64,000 nt of DNA from Bryobacterales bacterium (GTDB lineage: Bacteria; Acidobacteriota; Terriglobia; Bryobacterales; Bryobacteraceae). The stretch lies in NCBI GenBank assembly GCA_016716385.1, contig JADJWL010000005.1, forward strand, positions 434,001-498,000. Direction: 5' to 3'. The notes beneath the pieces were generated by a model that did not search any database, had not been told where the DNA came from, and worked only from the letters and a program-made list of their open reading frames with translations. Below, piece by piece: positions 1-8,088 of this stretch (within the stretch, counting starts at the first letter, position 1; the number at the start of each line of letters is the position of its first letter). Made by a program: the position numbers and the translations under genes.

Positions 1-947
1 CCTGGGGATTCGTCACGGACCTGGGCTATGTTGGCAGCAAATCGTCCAATCTGATCCTTTTCGCGGACTTCAACGAAGCGCGTCCGCAGCGGCCGGGTGA
101 GAACCTCTCGATCCAGGCGCGCCGTCCGAACCAGGCATTCAGCGCTGTCACCGTGACTTGGCCCGAGGCGGAAGCCAACTATCACGCACTGCAGTTCCGC
201 ATGGAGCGCAAGTTCCGCGGCGGATTCTCTTTCCTGAATTCGTTCACCTGGTCGAAGACGATCGACACCACCGGTCAGGCGCTTGAGGCGCAGGGTGGCT
301 CCGGCGGGCGTAGTTCCCCGCAGAGCTTCTACAACCTCGATGCCGAGCGCGCCCTGAGCGATTTCGACCAGCCGTTCAACAACACGACGGCCGTCCTCTA
401 TGAATTGCCGTTCGGCCGCGGCCGCCGGTTCGCCAACTCGATGCCCCTTCCCGTCGAGTGGCTGGCGGGCGGCTGGCAACTGAGCGCCATCAATTCGCTC
501 TGGAGCGGTACGCCCGTCAACCTTGCGTACAATGCGCCGCTGCAATTTCAGGTGTCGCAGACCCTGCCGGACTGGCGGGGCGGCATCAGCTACCGGCCGA
601 ACGTTCTCGGCTCCGTGATGGTGCCGGAGGGCGTGCGGAACCACGACCGCTGGCTGGACCCGGCGCAGGTTGTCATCCCCACGGATCCGAGCCAGCCGTT
701 CGGCAATGCCGGCCGGAATATCGCCCGCCGCCCGGGATTGGCGCAATTGGATCTTGGGATTCAGAAGTCCTTCATCCTGCCCTGGCGCGAGGGCATGGCG
801 CTGCAGTTCCGCGGTGAAGCGTTCAATGCCTTCAACCGCACGAACTTCGGCAACCCCCAGATCAACCGGTCGGTGGCCACCTTCGGGACCATCCGCAGTA
901 CGTTCCCCGCGCGGCAGATCCAGTTCGCTCTCCGCCTGGAGTTCTGA
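1..947 (+). CDS. TonB-dependent receptor, C-terminal part (5' end outside window)
   Basis: The reading frame is open from base 3 with no stop, so the gene begins upstream of the window; only about 314 residues are visible. The first residues read WGFVTDLGYVGSKSSNL, a beta-strand stretch typical of the large Solibacter-type outer-membrane receptors that carry an N-terminal carboxypeptidase-regulatory-like domain (that domain is not visible here). The segment is rich in aromatic, alternating strands (ALQFRMERKFRGGFSFLNSF, FNNTTAVLYELPFGRGRRF) and ends in ALRLEF with a terminal Phe, the usual outer-membrane barrel ending recognised by the BAM machinery. Its likely role is TonB-energised uptake of an unknown, possibly carbohydrate, ligand. 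It is convergent with the next gene. Confidence 0.85.
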   Translation, partial: WGFVTDLGYVGSKSSNLILFADFNEARPQRPGENLSIQARRPNQAFSAVTVTWPEAEANYHALQFRMERKFRGGFSFLNSFTWSKTIDTTGQALEAQGGSGGRSSPQSFYNLDAERALSDFDQPFNNTTAVLYELPFGRGRRFANSMPLPVEWLAGGWQLSAINSLWSGTPVNLAYNAPLQFQVSQTLPDWRGGISYRPNVLGSVMVPEGVRNHDRWLDPAQVVIPTDPSQPFGNAGRNIARRPGLAQLDLGIQKSFILPWREGMALQFRGEAFNAFNRTNFGNPQINRSVATFGTIRSTFPARQIQFALRLEF

Positions 948-1054
948 GCCCGTCCGATAAAGGTGCCGGCGGAATGGCGCTGTGGAGCAACCCGAGAAGC
1001 GGATCGGCCCCCCTTCGGAACGACGCCTGGAGCCCCGACGGACCCGTGAAGTAA

Positions 1055-2404
1055 TCAGCGCCGCACCGGGATCGTCGCGCCGCCTTGTGTGTTGGCCGAG
1101 CCCATGCGGATTGTGACTGGGATGTCGCCGTCCGGCGTCGCCGGCGGCACCACCAGGTTGAACTGATAAAAGCCCGGCGCATCCGGGGACAGACCCGCGT
1201 ACAGGATCTGCGCCGGCGACAGCGTCACCCCACCGATCGTGATCACCGGGGCTTCTCGCAGCGGCGCCAGCCCGCGCGCGAACTCGCCCGGCTGGTACAC
1301 CGGGTCGGTGAGTCCGAAGCCCGTCCCGTAGAGGATTACGACTTCGCCCGGACGCGCCGTCACTCCGCCCCGAATCACGGAGGGCTCGGCCAGGATCGCG
1401 TTATTCCGCGACCCGTTCAGCGCCGCGATGCTCCGCCCGTTGAACGTGAAGAATCCCGGCTTCGCCGCCGTGGCCGTGACCCCGACCGGCGCACTGCTCC
1501 GCTCGTTCGGCGTACCGGGGTTCAATACCACCTGAACCGCGAGGTTCCCCAGCGTCTCAAGCAGCGGCGCCTGGGCGTTGATCTGGTCGCTCTGCACATA
1601 GAACGGCCGCGCCAGTTCCGTGCCGACCCGCACCGCCACGCACGCCAGGTCCGGCTGCAGAACGCCGTTCACGAGGTCGCCCAGGACAGCGGCGTACTGG
1701 GTCTGCGTGGACGCAAAACCGTTTCCGAACACGGTGAACATGCCGTTCGGGGCGATACCGCCTTCGAACGAGCCGGCGTTGACCACGCCCGGCAGCAGGG
1801 TACGGATCTGCGGCGTTTCCGAAAGGTTGCACTCGGCCGCCGACACCTGCGCCGTGGCTGTATAGACGCGGTCCCCGCTGTCGCGCCCGTCATTGTTGCC
1901 GGAGATCCCGGCGGCGTAAAACACCACGGGACCCGCGTCGCGGCCGGGAGGGGTCCACTGAACGGCCCAACTTCGGGATCCGCCCTGGCCCCCGGTCGAC
2001 GATTGCACGGTGTGGCCTGCGAACTCGACCGCCTCACCCCCGCACGGAGCGAGCGAGCCGTTGGCGCAGACAATATGCAGGGAGTCCGAGGGCGCGAAGC
2101 TGCCGCCCTTGCTCGTCAGGTCGCGTGCCATTCGCGCGGTCAACTGGAACCCCCAGCGCAAGGCGTTCGGGTCGGTGACCTCAACGGTAATGGTTTGCCG
2201 GACGCCGGGCGTATACGCGTTGGCGCGCACCAGAATGCGGCCGGGTCCCTGGTTCACCGGCGGCGATCCGGTATGGCAGGCGGCGCATTGCCGGCCGCCG
2301 TCCACCGGAGCCCCGGTGAAGCCGGGGGACATAATTCCTGCGTTTGCGAATAATAGGGCGGGTGTCCAGGCCGCCGCCACCAGCAACGTGCGCAAGTGCC
2401 CCAT
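1055..2404 (-). CDS. Secreted protein: CxxCH choice-of-anchor V-like domain plus TIGR03437 C-terminal domain
   Basis: 449 residues. An N-terminal signal (MGHLRTLLVAAAWTPALLFA) precedes a domain of about 180 residues with GAPVDGGRQCAACHTG, matching my recollection of the Reeler-like 'choice-of-anchor V' domain. The CxxCH there could bind haem c or form a disulfide. From about residue 205 (VVNAGSFEGGIAPNGMFTVF) the protein matches the Solibacter paralogous domain TIGR03437, with its landmarks DQINAQ, RPGEVVILYGTGFGLTDP and APGFYQFNLVVP. It is a paralogue of the gene just upstream on the same strand (17-bp gap), so the two are probably co-transcribed. Function is unknown; export to the periplasm or cell surface is inferred from the signal peptide. 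A GAGGTGG sits about 12 bases before the ATG. Confidence 0.8.
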   Translation of the reverse strand: MGHLRTLLVAAAWTPALLFANAGIMSPGFTGAPVDGGRQCAACHTGSPPVNQGPGRILVRANAYTPGVRQTITVEVTDPNALRWGFQLTARMARDLTSKGGSFAPSDSLHIVCANGSLAPCGGEAVEFAGHTVQSSTGGQGGSRSWAVQWTPPGRDAGPVVFYAAGISGNNDGRDSGDRVYTATAQVSAAECNLSETPQIRTLLPGVVNAGSFEGGIAPNGMFTVFGNGFASTQTQYAAVLGDLVNGVLQPDLACVAVRVGTELARPFYVQSDQINAQAPLLETLGNLAVQVVLNPGTPNERSSAPVGVTATAAKPGFFTFNGRSIAALNGSRNNAILAEPSVIRGGVTARPGEVVILYGTGFGLTDPVYQPGEFARGLAPLREAPVITIGGVTLSPAQILYAGLSPDAPGFYQFNLVVPPATPDGDIPVTIRMGSANTQGGATIPVRR

Positions 2405-2421
2405 ACGGACACACTACCACC

Positions 2422-3768
2422 TCAGCGCTGGATGAACAGAAAAACCTCGCCGGGTGAGCTGACGCCGTCCACTTCGACGACCACCGGCTGATCGCCGTCA
2501 CTTACCGTTTCTGGAACCGTGATCGCTACTTGATAGAGCGAAACAAAGGTAGGCGAAAGGACTGCGGAGATCACGGCAGCCTCCGTGCCTCCGATCCTAA
2601 CGCGTACTTGACCTGCAACTCTACGAAAAGTGCCATCCGATGGGACCACCTGACCCGCCGGCATAGGAGGATCCGTCGTTCCCAAACCCGTTGCCCAAAG
2701 GATCAAGATGTCTCCCGGCCTAACGGGGAGAGTCGTAATGCCCGGAAAGATACCTGCTGGCGCGCGGAACCGGCCCCCCGGGTGATCCGTTGCTACAGCG
2801 TACCGGCTCTGCCAAAGGAAGAATGCTGGCTGGACCGAAGCGAGGTTCGCCGTGACGGCTTCGCTTGCAACACCATCCCTGGTCACCTGCACGGTCACGG
2901 GACCCACCGCGACGTCACTGGGCGACTGAAAGTTGATCTGCGTGGGACTAAGGAAACGGATGAACCCTGGTCGGCCGTTCACTGTGACCCTGACGCCACC
3001 CAACGATTCCGGAAGTTGGCCTCCGATGATGGCGTCGTCCCATAGTTCTTGAGAACTGGCGAGTCCGGTGCCGACGATGGTCACCCACGACGCCGGGGCC
3101 AGCCCCGGCTGGAAGCTCGCCCCGTTCACGACGCCGTTCTGCGAAATGGTCGGACGGGGACCCGCCGCTTCCGGTGTGAGTCGGGCCGTGGTGGAGTAGA
3201 TGCGGTCGCCTGTGTTGCTGCCGTTGCCATTTGCCGCGTTGCCGGCGGCAAAGAAATCGACGGGCCCCACGTCGTTCTCCGGCGCAGTCCAATCGAATTC
3301 GAACGTGGCGGAACCCGTGCCACTGGCTGGATTGGTGTGAATCACGAACTGGCGTAGCGCGGGCGTACAGGGCTGCTCCAGGAGGGCCGGTCCCGCGCAG
3401 ATCACCACGGTCTGCGGACTCACCGCTGTCAAAGTTCCCGCGCGCACGGCTCCGTCGCTGGCCAACCGGGCGGTTGCTTGGAAGCCCCAGCGCCGCTGAT
3501 CGGGATCGGAGACGGTTAAGGCGACCCGTTTCGTCTCGCCAGGGCGGTAGGTCGCACCGTCTGCAAAGGTCAATGTGGCGCTGCCGGGCCCCCCGTTCAG
3601 TGGGGTGCCCGAATGGCAACCGACGTCCGCACACGTAGCTCCATTCCTGTCCGCCGGCGCTCCAGTGTTTCCCGGATCGGGACCAAACTGAAGGGCATAC
3701 AGCAAGACTGGCACGACGGCAGCGACCGTCGCAGCTTTGGCAATCGTGATTCTACGTATCTGACGCAT
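2422..3768 (-). CDS. Secreted protein, paralogue of the neighbouring CxxCH/TIGR03437 protein
   Basis: 448 residues from the ATG at 3768, chosen because GGAGG lies seven bases upstream; a longer frame to 3795 lacks such a site. The N-terminus MRQIRRITIAKAATVAAVVP is a basic-hydrophobic signal. The next domain holds NTGAPADRNGATCADVGCHS, in which the two cysteines are spaced CxxxxCH rather than the CxxCH of its paralogue, so haem attachment is less likely here. The TIGR03437 region follows (VVNGASFQPGLAPASWVTIV, TQINFQSP, RPGDILILWATGLGTTDP). Both genes share the order anchor-V-like then TIGR03437, indicating a tandem duplication. It is probably the first gene of a two-gene operon; function is unknown. 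Confidence 0.8.
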   Translation of the reverse strand: MRQIRRITIAKAATVAAVVPVLLYALQFGPDPGNTGAPADRNGATCADVGCHSGTPLNGGPGSATLTFADGATYRPGETKRVALTVSDPDQRRWGFQATARLASDGAVRAGTLTAVSPQTVVICAGPALLEQPCTPALRQFVIHTNPASGTGSATFEFDWTAPENDVGPVDFFAAGNAANGNGSNTGDRIYSTTARLTPEAAGPRPTISQNGVVNGASFQPGLAPASWVTIVGTGLASSQELWDDAIIGGQLPESLGGVRVTVNGRPGFIRFLSPTQINFQSPSDVAVGPVTVQVTRDGVASEAVTANLASVQPAFFLWQSRYAVATDHPGGRFRAPAGIFPGITTLPVRPGDILILWATGLGTTDPPMPAGQVVPSDGTFRRVAGQVRVRIGGTEAAVISAVLSPTFVSLYQVAITVPETVSDGDQPVVVEVDGVSSPGEVFLFIQR

Positions 3769-3882
3769 GACGATCCTCCAATTCCCCCACCCCAACTCGC
3801 GGTCTTGACGCGGCTTCCGCCAGCTTCGTTTCAGAAATCTCGATGGCGCGGCCAGCCACCCGGAACGTCGTCACAACCCTGG

Positions 3883-3913
3883 ATGTTATCATCAATGCTG
3901 AAGGTGATAACAT
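3883..3913 (+). promoter_or_regulatory. Inverted repeat over antitoxin RBS and start, candidate autoregulatory operator
   Basis: ATGTTATCA (3883-3891) and its exact reverse complement TGATAACAT (3905-3913) flank a 13-base spacer containing the antitoxin ribosome binding site AAGG. The right arm includes the antitoxin ATG at 3912. Ribbon-helix-helix antitoxins commonly bind such repeats to repress their own operon. The position is seen in the sequence; the function is inferred. Confidence 0.5.
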
Positions 3914-4136
3914 GATCCGCACGCAGATCAGCCTGGACGAGCACGAATATTCTTTGGCGAAGCAGCAAGCGCGCTCGCTCGGTATCTCAGTTGCCGAATT
4001 TGTGAGGCGAGCTGTCCGGGAAGCTCTCCCTGCGAGAGGCGAGACGGCCTGGATGAGATTCGCTGGCCTCGTCGAGACCGGAGATCTGCAGTCCAGCCGG
4101 TCCGTCGATGAGATTGTCTATGGTCAAAAGGACTGA
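3912..4136 (+). CDS. Ribbon-helix-helix (CopG-type) antitoxin
   Basis: 74 residues starting MIRTQISLDEHEYSLAKQQA. The beta-strand RTQISLD followed by two helices with GISVAEFVRRAVREAL is the classic ribbon-helix-helix DNA-binding fold. The start at 3912 was preferred over an in-frame ATG at 3843 because it gives the canonical fold N-terminus and has AAGGTG upstream. The gene overlaps the downstream PIN toxin by 17 bases, the usual arrangement of a vapBC-like module. The C-terminal half (GETAWMRFAGLVETGDLQSS) should wrap the toxin. It probably represses its own promoter through the inverted repeat spanning its start. Confidence 0.8.
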   Translation: MIRTQISLDEHEYSLAKQQARSLGISVAEFVRRAVREALPARGETAWMRFAGLVETGDLQSSRSVDEIVYGQKD

Positions 4137-4524
4137 GTGCTACGTCGACACTTCCGCGTTCATCGCCTTTCTTGACCGATCTGACAGTTACCACGCACTC
4201 TTTCGCCGGCTGTTCTCCGCTCCGCCCAGGCTCATGACCTCGGCGTTGGTGGTCGCCGAAGGACACGGCTGGTTCCTGCGGCGCTATGACCGGAACAGGG
4301 CGACTCAGTTTCTTGCCTTCCTCGACGCCCTGCCTGACCTCTCGATTAAGGGGTTCGACGTTGTGGAACTGGCCAAGGCTAGTGAGGTTGCAAAGAAGTA
4401 CGCAGACCAGAAGCTCACCTTGGCGGACGCCCACGGAATCGCCTTGATCCGGGAATCCAGGATCGCTTCCTGCTGGTCGACCGACCGGCATCTCAGTTTA
4501 GGCGGCGTGCCACTCGTCATCTGA
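4120..4524 (+). CDS. PIN-domain ribonuclease toxin (VapC-like)
   Basis: 134 residues from ATG 4120, which overlaps the antitoxin stop. All four PIN acidic positions are visible: D10 in CYVDTSAFIAFLD, E47 in SALVVAEGHG, D103 in LTLADAHGIAL, and D122 in CWSTDRHLSLGG. The family coordinates Mg2+ or Mn2+ and cleaves RNA, often initiator tRNA or rRNA; the actual target here cannot be read from sequence. Its full length and intact acidic set suggest an active toxin, unlike the frameshifted PIN gene near 18.2 kb. Its stop lies one base from the convergent RidA gene. Confidence 0.82.
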   Translation: MVKRTECYVDTSAFIAFLDRSDSYHALFRRLFSAPPRLMTSALVVAEGHGWFLRRYDRNRATQFLAFLDALPDLSIKGFDVVELAKASEVAKKYADQKLTLADAHGIALIRESRIASCWSTDRHLSLGGVPLVI

Positions 4525-4525
4525 C

Positions 4526-4987
4526 TCAGCGGTGCGCGATCAACTCGATCTCGACCACGGCGCCATCCAGCGGAATCCCTGAAATGGAAACGGTGGTCCG
4601 CACCGGCGGCTCATCCCCGAAGCGGCCGCGGTAGACCTCGTTCATCGCCTGGTAGTCCTCCAGTTTCGCCAGATACACGTTGCACTTGAGCGCGTTCTTC
4701 ATCGAACTGCCCGCCACCTCCAGGCACTTCTCGATCTCGTCGAGCACAAACTTGGTCTGCTCGCGGATGCCGCCGACTTTGTTCGTGCCGTGGCCGCTCA
4801 CGAAGATGAAATCGCCGTAGGTAATCACCTCGGAGTACAACGGAGTCGACGCCGGCTTGCCGCGCCGGTAGTGAACGGTCTTCTTCTTGGCCGGTCCCTG
4901 CGCCATGGCCGCGGCGGGCGCGGCGACGGCGGCGGCGAGCATCTTACGGCGTGACTTCGAGTTGGACGGGGCTGGGTTCTGGTTCAT
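4526..4987 (-). CDS. RidA family protein with twin-arginine-like signal
   Basis: 153 residues from ATG 4987. The N-terminal segment SKSRRKMLAAAVAAPAAA has an RR pair followed by a hydrophobic stretch and AxA site, so export by Tat is likely. This is unusual because classical RidA is cytosolic. The RidA/YjgF core runs from about residue 50 (PLYSEVITYGDFIFVSG) to the end, with the conserved Arg in PPVRTTVSISGIPLDG and VEIELIAH. RidA proteins hydrolyse enamine/imine intermediates or act as ligand-binding trimers; the substrate here is unknown. The start overlaps the 3' end of motB by 44 bases on the same strand, so translation may be coupled. Confidence 0.8.
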   Translation of the reverse strand: MNQNPAPSNSKSRRKMLAAAVAAPAAAMAQGPAKKKTVHYRRGKPASTPLYSEVITYGDFIFVSGHGTNKVGGIREQTKFVLDEIEKCLEVAGSSMKNALKCNVYLAKLEDYQAMNEVYRGRFGDEPPVRTTVSISGIPLDGAVVEIELIAHR

Positions 4988-5735
4988 CCTGGCTTTCCAG
5001 CGTATCAGGCTGGCGCAGGTACTGCACAATCACCGACACGCGCCGGTTGTTGGCCGCTTCGGGTGTTTCCTCGTTCCGCAGCCGCTGGTCGGCGAACCCT
5101 CGCACTTGCCGGACCTGGTCCTCGCGTAACCCCTGCTCCTGCATCAGCCGCCGTGCCGAGTTTGCCCGGTCGGCCGACAATTCCCAGTTGCCGTAGTTGC
5201 CGCGGCCCAGGTACGGCCGCGAGTCCGTGTGTCCCTCCACCACAATCGTGTTCGGCAGGGCTCCCAATTGCCGGGCCAGCAATTCCAATAGCGCGATACC
5301 CGGTCCGCTCGGCTGTGCATTGCCACTCTCGAAGAACATTCCCCGCTCCGTCTCGATCAACTCGATGCGCAGCCCCTCGCCCGTCACCGTCATTTCGATC
5401 TGGTCGCGGATGGAGTCCAGTTGCGGAGCCTTCTTCAAAGCTTCCGAGATCATCTCCTTCAGCATGTCCATGTTGTCTTCGGACACCGACACGGCCTCAC
5501 CCGCGCCGGCCATCGTCGATCCCACCTGCTTGCCCTTGCCCGACGGGTCGGTGAAGTATCCCCCGACCGCCTTCTGGACCTTCTGGCTGCTCGACAACAG
5601 CCATAGAACGATGAACAGCGCCATCATCGCCGTGACGAAGTCCGCATACGCCACCTTCCACGCCCCGCCATGATGCGCCGCGTGGTGTTTGTTCTTGCGA
5701 ACAATAATGATCGGCTGCGAGTCCAGATCCGCCAT
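4944..5735 (-). CDS. motB: Flagellar motor stator protein MotB
   Basis: 263 residues from ATG 5735, four bases after the motA stop; longer in-frame starts would lie inside motA. It has a short cytoplasmic N-terminus, then one membrane helix beginning WKVAYADFVTAMMALFIVLW. The Asp at position 32 is the conserved proton-binding residue of the stator channel. The periplasmic region ends in an OmpA-like peptidoglycan-binding domain with VVEGHTDSRP and the RANSARRLM helix. MotB anchors the MotA ring to the cell wall and converts ion flow into torque. No other flagellar genes are in the window. An acidic Pro/Glu tail follows the OmpA domain. Confidence 0.93.
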   Translation of the reverse strand: MADLDSQPIIIVRKNKHHAAHHGGAWKVAYADFVTAMMALFIVLWLLSSSQKVQKAVGGYFTDPSGKGKQVGSTMAGAGEAVSVSEDNMDMLKEMISEALKKAPQLDSIRDQIEMTVTGEGLRIELIETERGMFFESGNAQPSGPGIALLELLARQLGALPNTIVVEGHTDSRPYLGRGNYGNWELSADRANSARRLMQEQGLREDQVRQVRGFADQRLRNEETPEAANNRRVSVIVQYLRQPDTLESQDEPEPSPVQLEVTP

Positions 5736-5739
5736 CGTC

Positions 5740-6594
5740 CTACCCGCCCTTCTTGAAGGACTCCTCCATCTCCTTGAACGACGGCCGCACCTTCGCCGGA
5801 ATCGCGCGCCGGGCAAACTCAAGCGCCAGCAGCGGCGCCGCCCCGCGCACGAACGAGATCAGAGCCATGCGCAGGAACTGGTAGTAACGCGTCTCGTCCT
5901 CGTTCAGCTTGCCAAGATTAGCCGCTATCGGTCCGAAGAACCCGTAGCAGAGTAGGATTCCCAGGAACGTCCCGACCAGCGCCGCCGCCACGTGAGCCCC
6001 GATCTCCTCCGGCGGACCGCCCAGCGACCCCATCGTGATGACAACGCCCAGAACGGCCGCCACGATCCCCAGACCCGGCAGTGCATCCGCCATTTGGGAC
6101 AGGGCGAGCACCGGTTCCCCGGTCTCCTGATGGTGCACCTCCATATCGAGTTCCATCATCTGGTCGAGTTCGAACGCGCCCACGCCCCCGGTAATCGACA
6201 TTCGCAGTGTGTCGCAGACGAAGTGGACCGAGTGCTTATCTTTCAGGAACTTCGGATACTTCGAGAAGACGGCGCTCTTGTCCGGTTCTTCCACGTCGGC
6301 CTCCAGCTTCGCCATGCCCCCCTTGCGCGCTGTCTGAAACAGCTCGTTGAGCATCTTCAGGTTCTCCAGGTAATGCGCCTTCGTGAAATGGTTGGCGGCG
6401 AAGATCCGGAACGTGCCGATGAAGATCTGCTTGACCGTGGGCAATGGATTGGCGATGAACAGAGTGCCAAACGCCGCTCCCCCGATAATCACAAGCTCGG
6501 CCGGCTGGAATAAGACTCGAAGATTTCCGTGTGCCATCAGGTACCCGCCGATGACGGCTCCAAGGACAATCAGAATTCCCACTATCGGAAGCAT
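5740..6594 (-). CDS. motA: Flagellar motor stator protein MotA
   Basis: 284 residues with the MotA four-helix layout: two helices at the N-terminus (MLPIVGILIVLGAVIGGYLM; AELVIIGGAAFGTLFIANPL), a large cytoplasmic loop rich in charged residues that contacts the rotor, and two C-terminal helices. The conserved prolines are seen in ADALPGLGIVAAVLG and GILLCYGFFGPIAANLG. It forms the inner-membrane ion channel ring with MotB, encoded four bases downstream. It is divergent from the amidase gene with about 90 bases between them. A small hairpin AGGGG-ACTG-CCCCT lies just upstream of its start at 6604-6617; its role is unknown. Confidence 0.93.
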   Translation of the reverse strand: MLPIVGILIVLGAVIGGYLMAHGNLRVLFQPAELVIIGGAAFGTLFIANPLPTVKQIFIGTFRIFAANHFTKAHYLENLKMLNELFQTARKGGMAKLEADVEEPDKSAVFSKYPKFLKDKHSVHFVCDTLRMSITGGVGAFELDQMMELDMEVHHQETGEPVLALSQMADALPGLGIVAAVLGVVITMGSLGGPPEEIGAHVAAALVGTFLGILLCYGFFGPIAANLGKLNEDETRYYQFLRMALISFVRGAAPLLALEFARRAIPAKVRPSFKEMEESFKKGG

Positions 6595-6684
6595 ATGTGC
6601 AAAAGGGGACTGCCCCTGCTGATTCTATCGGCGGGGCAACAGGAAGTGCTGTAGGGCATCGGTCGCATGCTAGGTTGAGAGGAC

Positions 6685-8088
6685 ATGCCCATTCGCTCGT
6701 CCCTTTGCCTGATGACCTCACTGGTCCGGGAACGCGCCATCTCCCCCGTCGAACTCCTGAACGCCCATCTGCGCCAGATCGCCCGCCTGAACCCCACCTT
6801 GAACGCCTTCGTCCGCCTCGACGAACAGCGCGCGCTGGACGCCGCCCGGCGCGCCGAACAGGCCGTAATGCGCGGCGATGCCATGGGGTTGCTGCATGGG
6901 GTCCCGGTCACCGTCAAGGACAGCTTCGACTGGGCCGGCGAGCCGACCCTCTGCGGCAGCCGCTTCCGCTCCGGACACCGCGCCGCGCACGACGCGACCG
7001 CCGTTGCCCGCCTGCGCGAAGCCGGCGCCATCCTGCTCGGCAAGACCAACTGCCCCGAGTTCCTCGCCAACTACGAGACCGACAACCACTTCACCGGGCG
7101 CACCAACAATCCCTGGGACCTCGAACGCACCCCCGGAGGCTCCAGCGGCGGCGAAAGCGCATTGATCGCCGCACTTTGCTCGGCCGGCGGCATCGGCAGC
7201 GACGGCGGCGGCTCCGTGCGCGTTCCGGCCCACTGCTGCGGCATCGCCGCCCTCAAGCCGACCCCGGGGCGTGTCTCGGCCGCCGGCCATTTCCCTGCCA
7301 TCGGCCACCCCGGCGGGCTGCTTGGCGTCGCCGGACCGATGGCGCGCACGGCCGAAGATGTCCGCCTGCTGTTCGCCGCCCTCGCCGGCTACGACTCCCA
7401 GGACCCGTTCTCCGCCCCCGTCCCGCTCCGCGCGCCCGACTGGGACGGGATGCGCGTCGGCCTCGTGCCCGACTGGTACGGAGTGCCGGTCGAGGCCGGC
7501 GTCAGCCATGCCCTCCACGCAGCGGCGCGCCTGCTGGGCGAAATCGGCATCCCGGTCGATCCGTTCGAGCCGCCGGGCCTCGAGCGCGCGACGGCGAGCT
7601 GGTTCTTCTTCTTCTCGCGCCTGCCCGCGCCCGCGCTCAGGAAGCTGGTCGGCGAGCAGCCTGGTACCGCCCATTGGACCGGCGTCGAACTGCTGGAACT
7701 GGCCGAGCGCGAATCCGCGCCCACTGCCGAAGACATGCTGCACCAGTTCGCCGTCCGCGACCGGATGCGCGCCGCTCTGTTGCGCGCCATGGAATCCTGC
7801 CCGGTTCTGCTGCTGCCTGCCTGCGGCGTCATGCCGTGGCGGCACCGCCAGCGCGAATGGACCATCGGAGACCGCACCATCGGCCTGCTCGAAGCGATGG
7901 CGCCCGTCACCCCGGTGAACCTGCTCGGTCTGCCCGCCGTGACCGTCCCCGTCACCGTAGTGGACGGCTTGCCCGCCGGAGTCCAGTTCGTCGGCCGTCC
8001 CTACGACGAAGAACTGCTGCTCGAACTGGCCGTCCGCTTCGAGGAGGCCCGCGGCCCGTTTCCCGCGCCGCCCTCGGCCCTGGCGTAG
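6685..8088 (+). CDS. Amidase-signature family amidase
   Basis: 467 residues, preceded by GAGAGGA. The Ser-cisSer-Lys triad of the amidase-signature family is visible: Lys78 in HGVPVTVKDS, the cis-Ser in TPGGSSGGE (about 153-154), and the nucleophile Ser177 in GSDGGGSVRVPAHCCG. These enzymes hydrolyse amide bonds. GatA is the best-known relative, but no gatB or gatC is adjacent, and the length and motifs fit a general amidase better. The substrate is not predictable. The last 88 bases overlap the convergent prmA gene on the opposite strand. Confidence 0.87.
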   Translation: MPIRSSLCLMTSLVRERAISPVELLNAHLRQIARLNPTLNAFVRLDEQRALDAARRAEQAVMRGDAMGLLHGVPVTVKDSFDWAGEPTLCGSRFRSGHRAAHDATAVARLREAGAILLGKTNCPEFLANYETDNHFTGRTNNPWDLERTPGGSSGGESALIAALCSAGGIGSDGGGSVRVPAHCCGIAALKPTPGRVSAAGHFPAIGHPGGLLGVAGPMARTAEDVRLLFAALAGYDSQDPFSAPVPLRAPDWDGMRVGLVPDWYGVPVEAGVSHALHAAARLLGEIGIPVDPFEPPGLERATASWFFFFSRLPAPALRKLVGEQPGTAHWTGVELLELAERESAPTAEDMLHQFAVRDRMRAALLRAMESCPVLLLPACGVMPWRHRQREWTIGDRTIGLLEAMAPVTPVNLLGLPAVTVPVTVVDGLPAGVQFVGRPYDEELLLELAVRFEEARGPFPAPPSALA

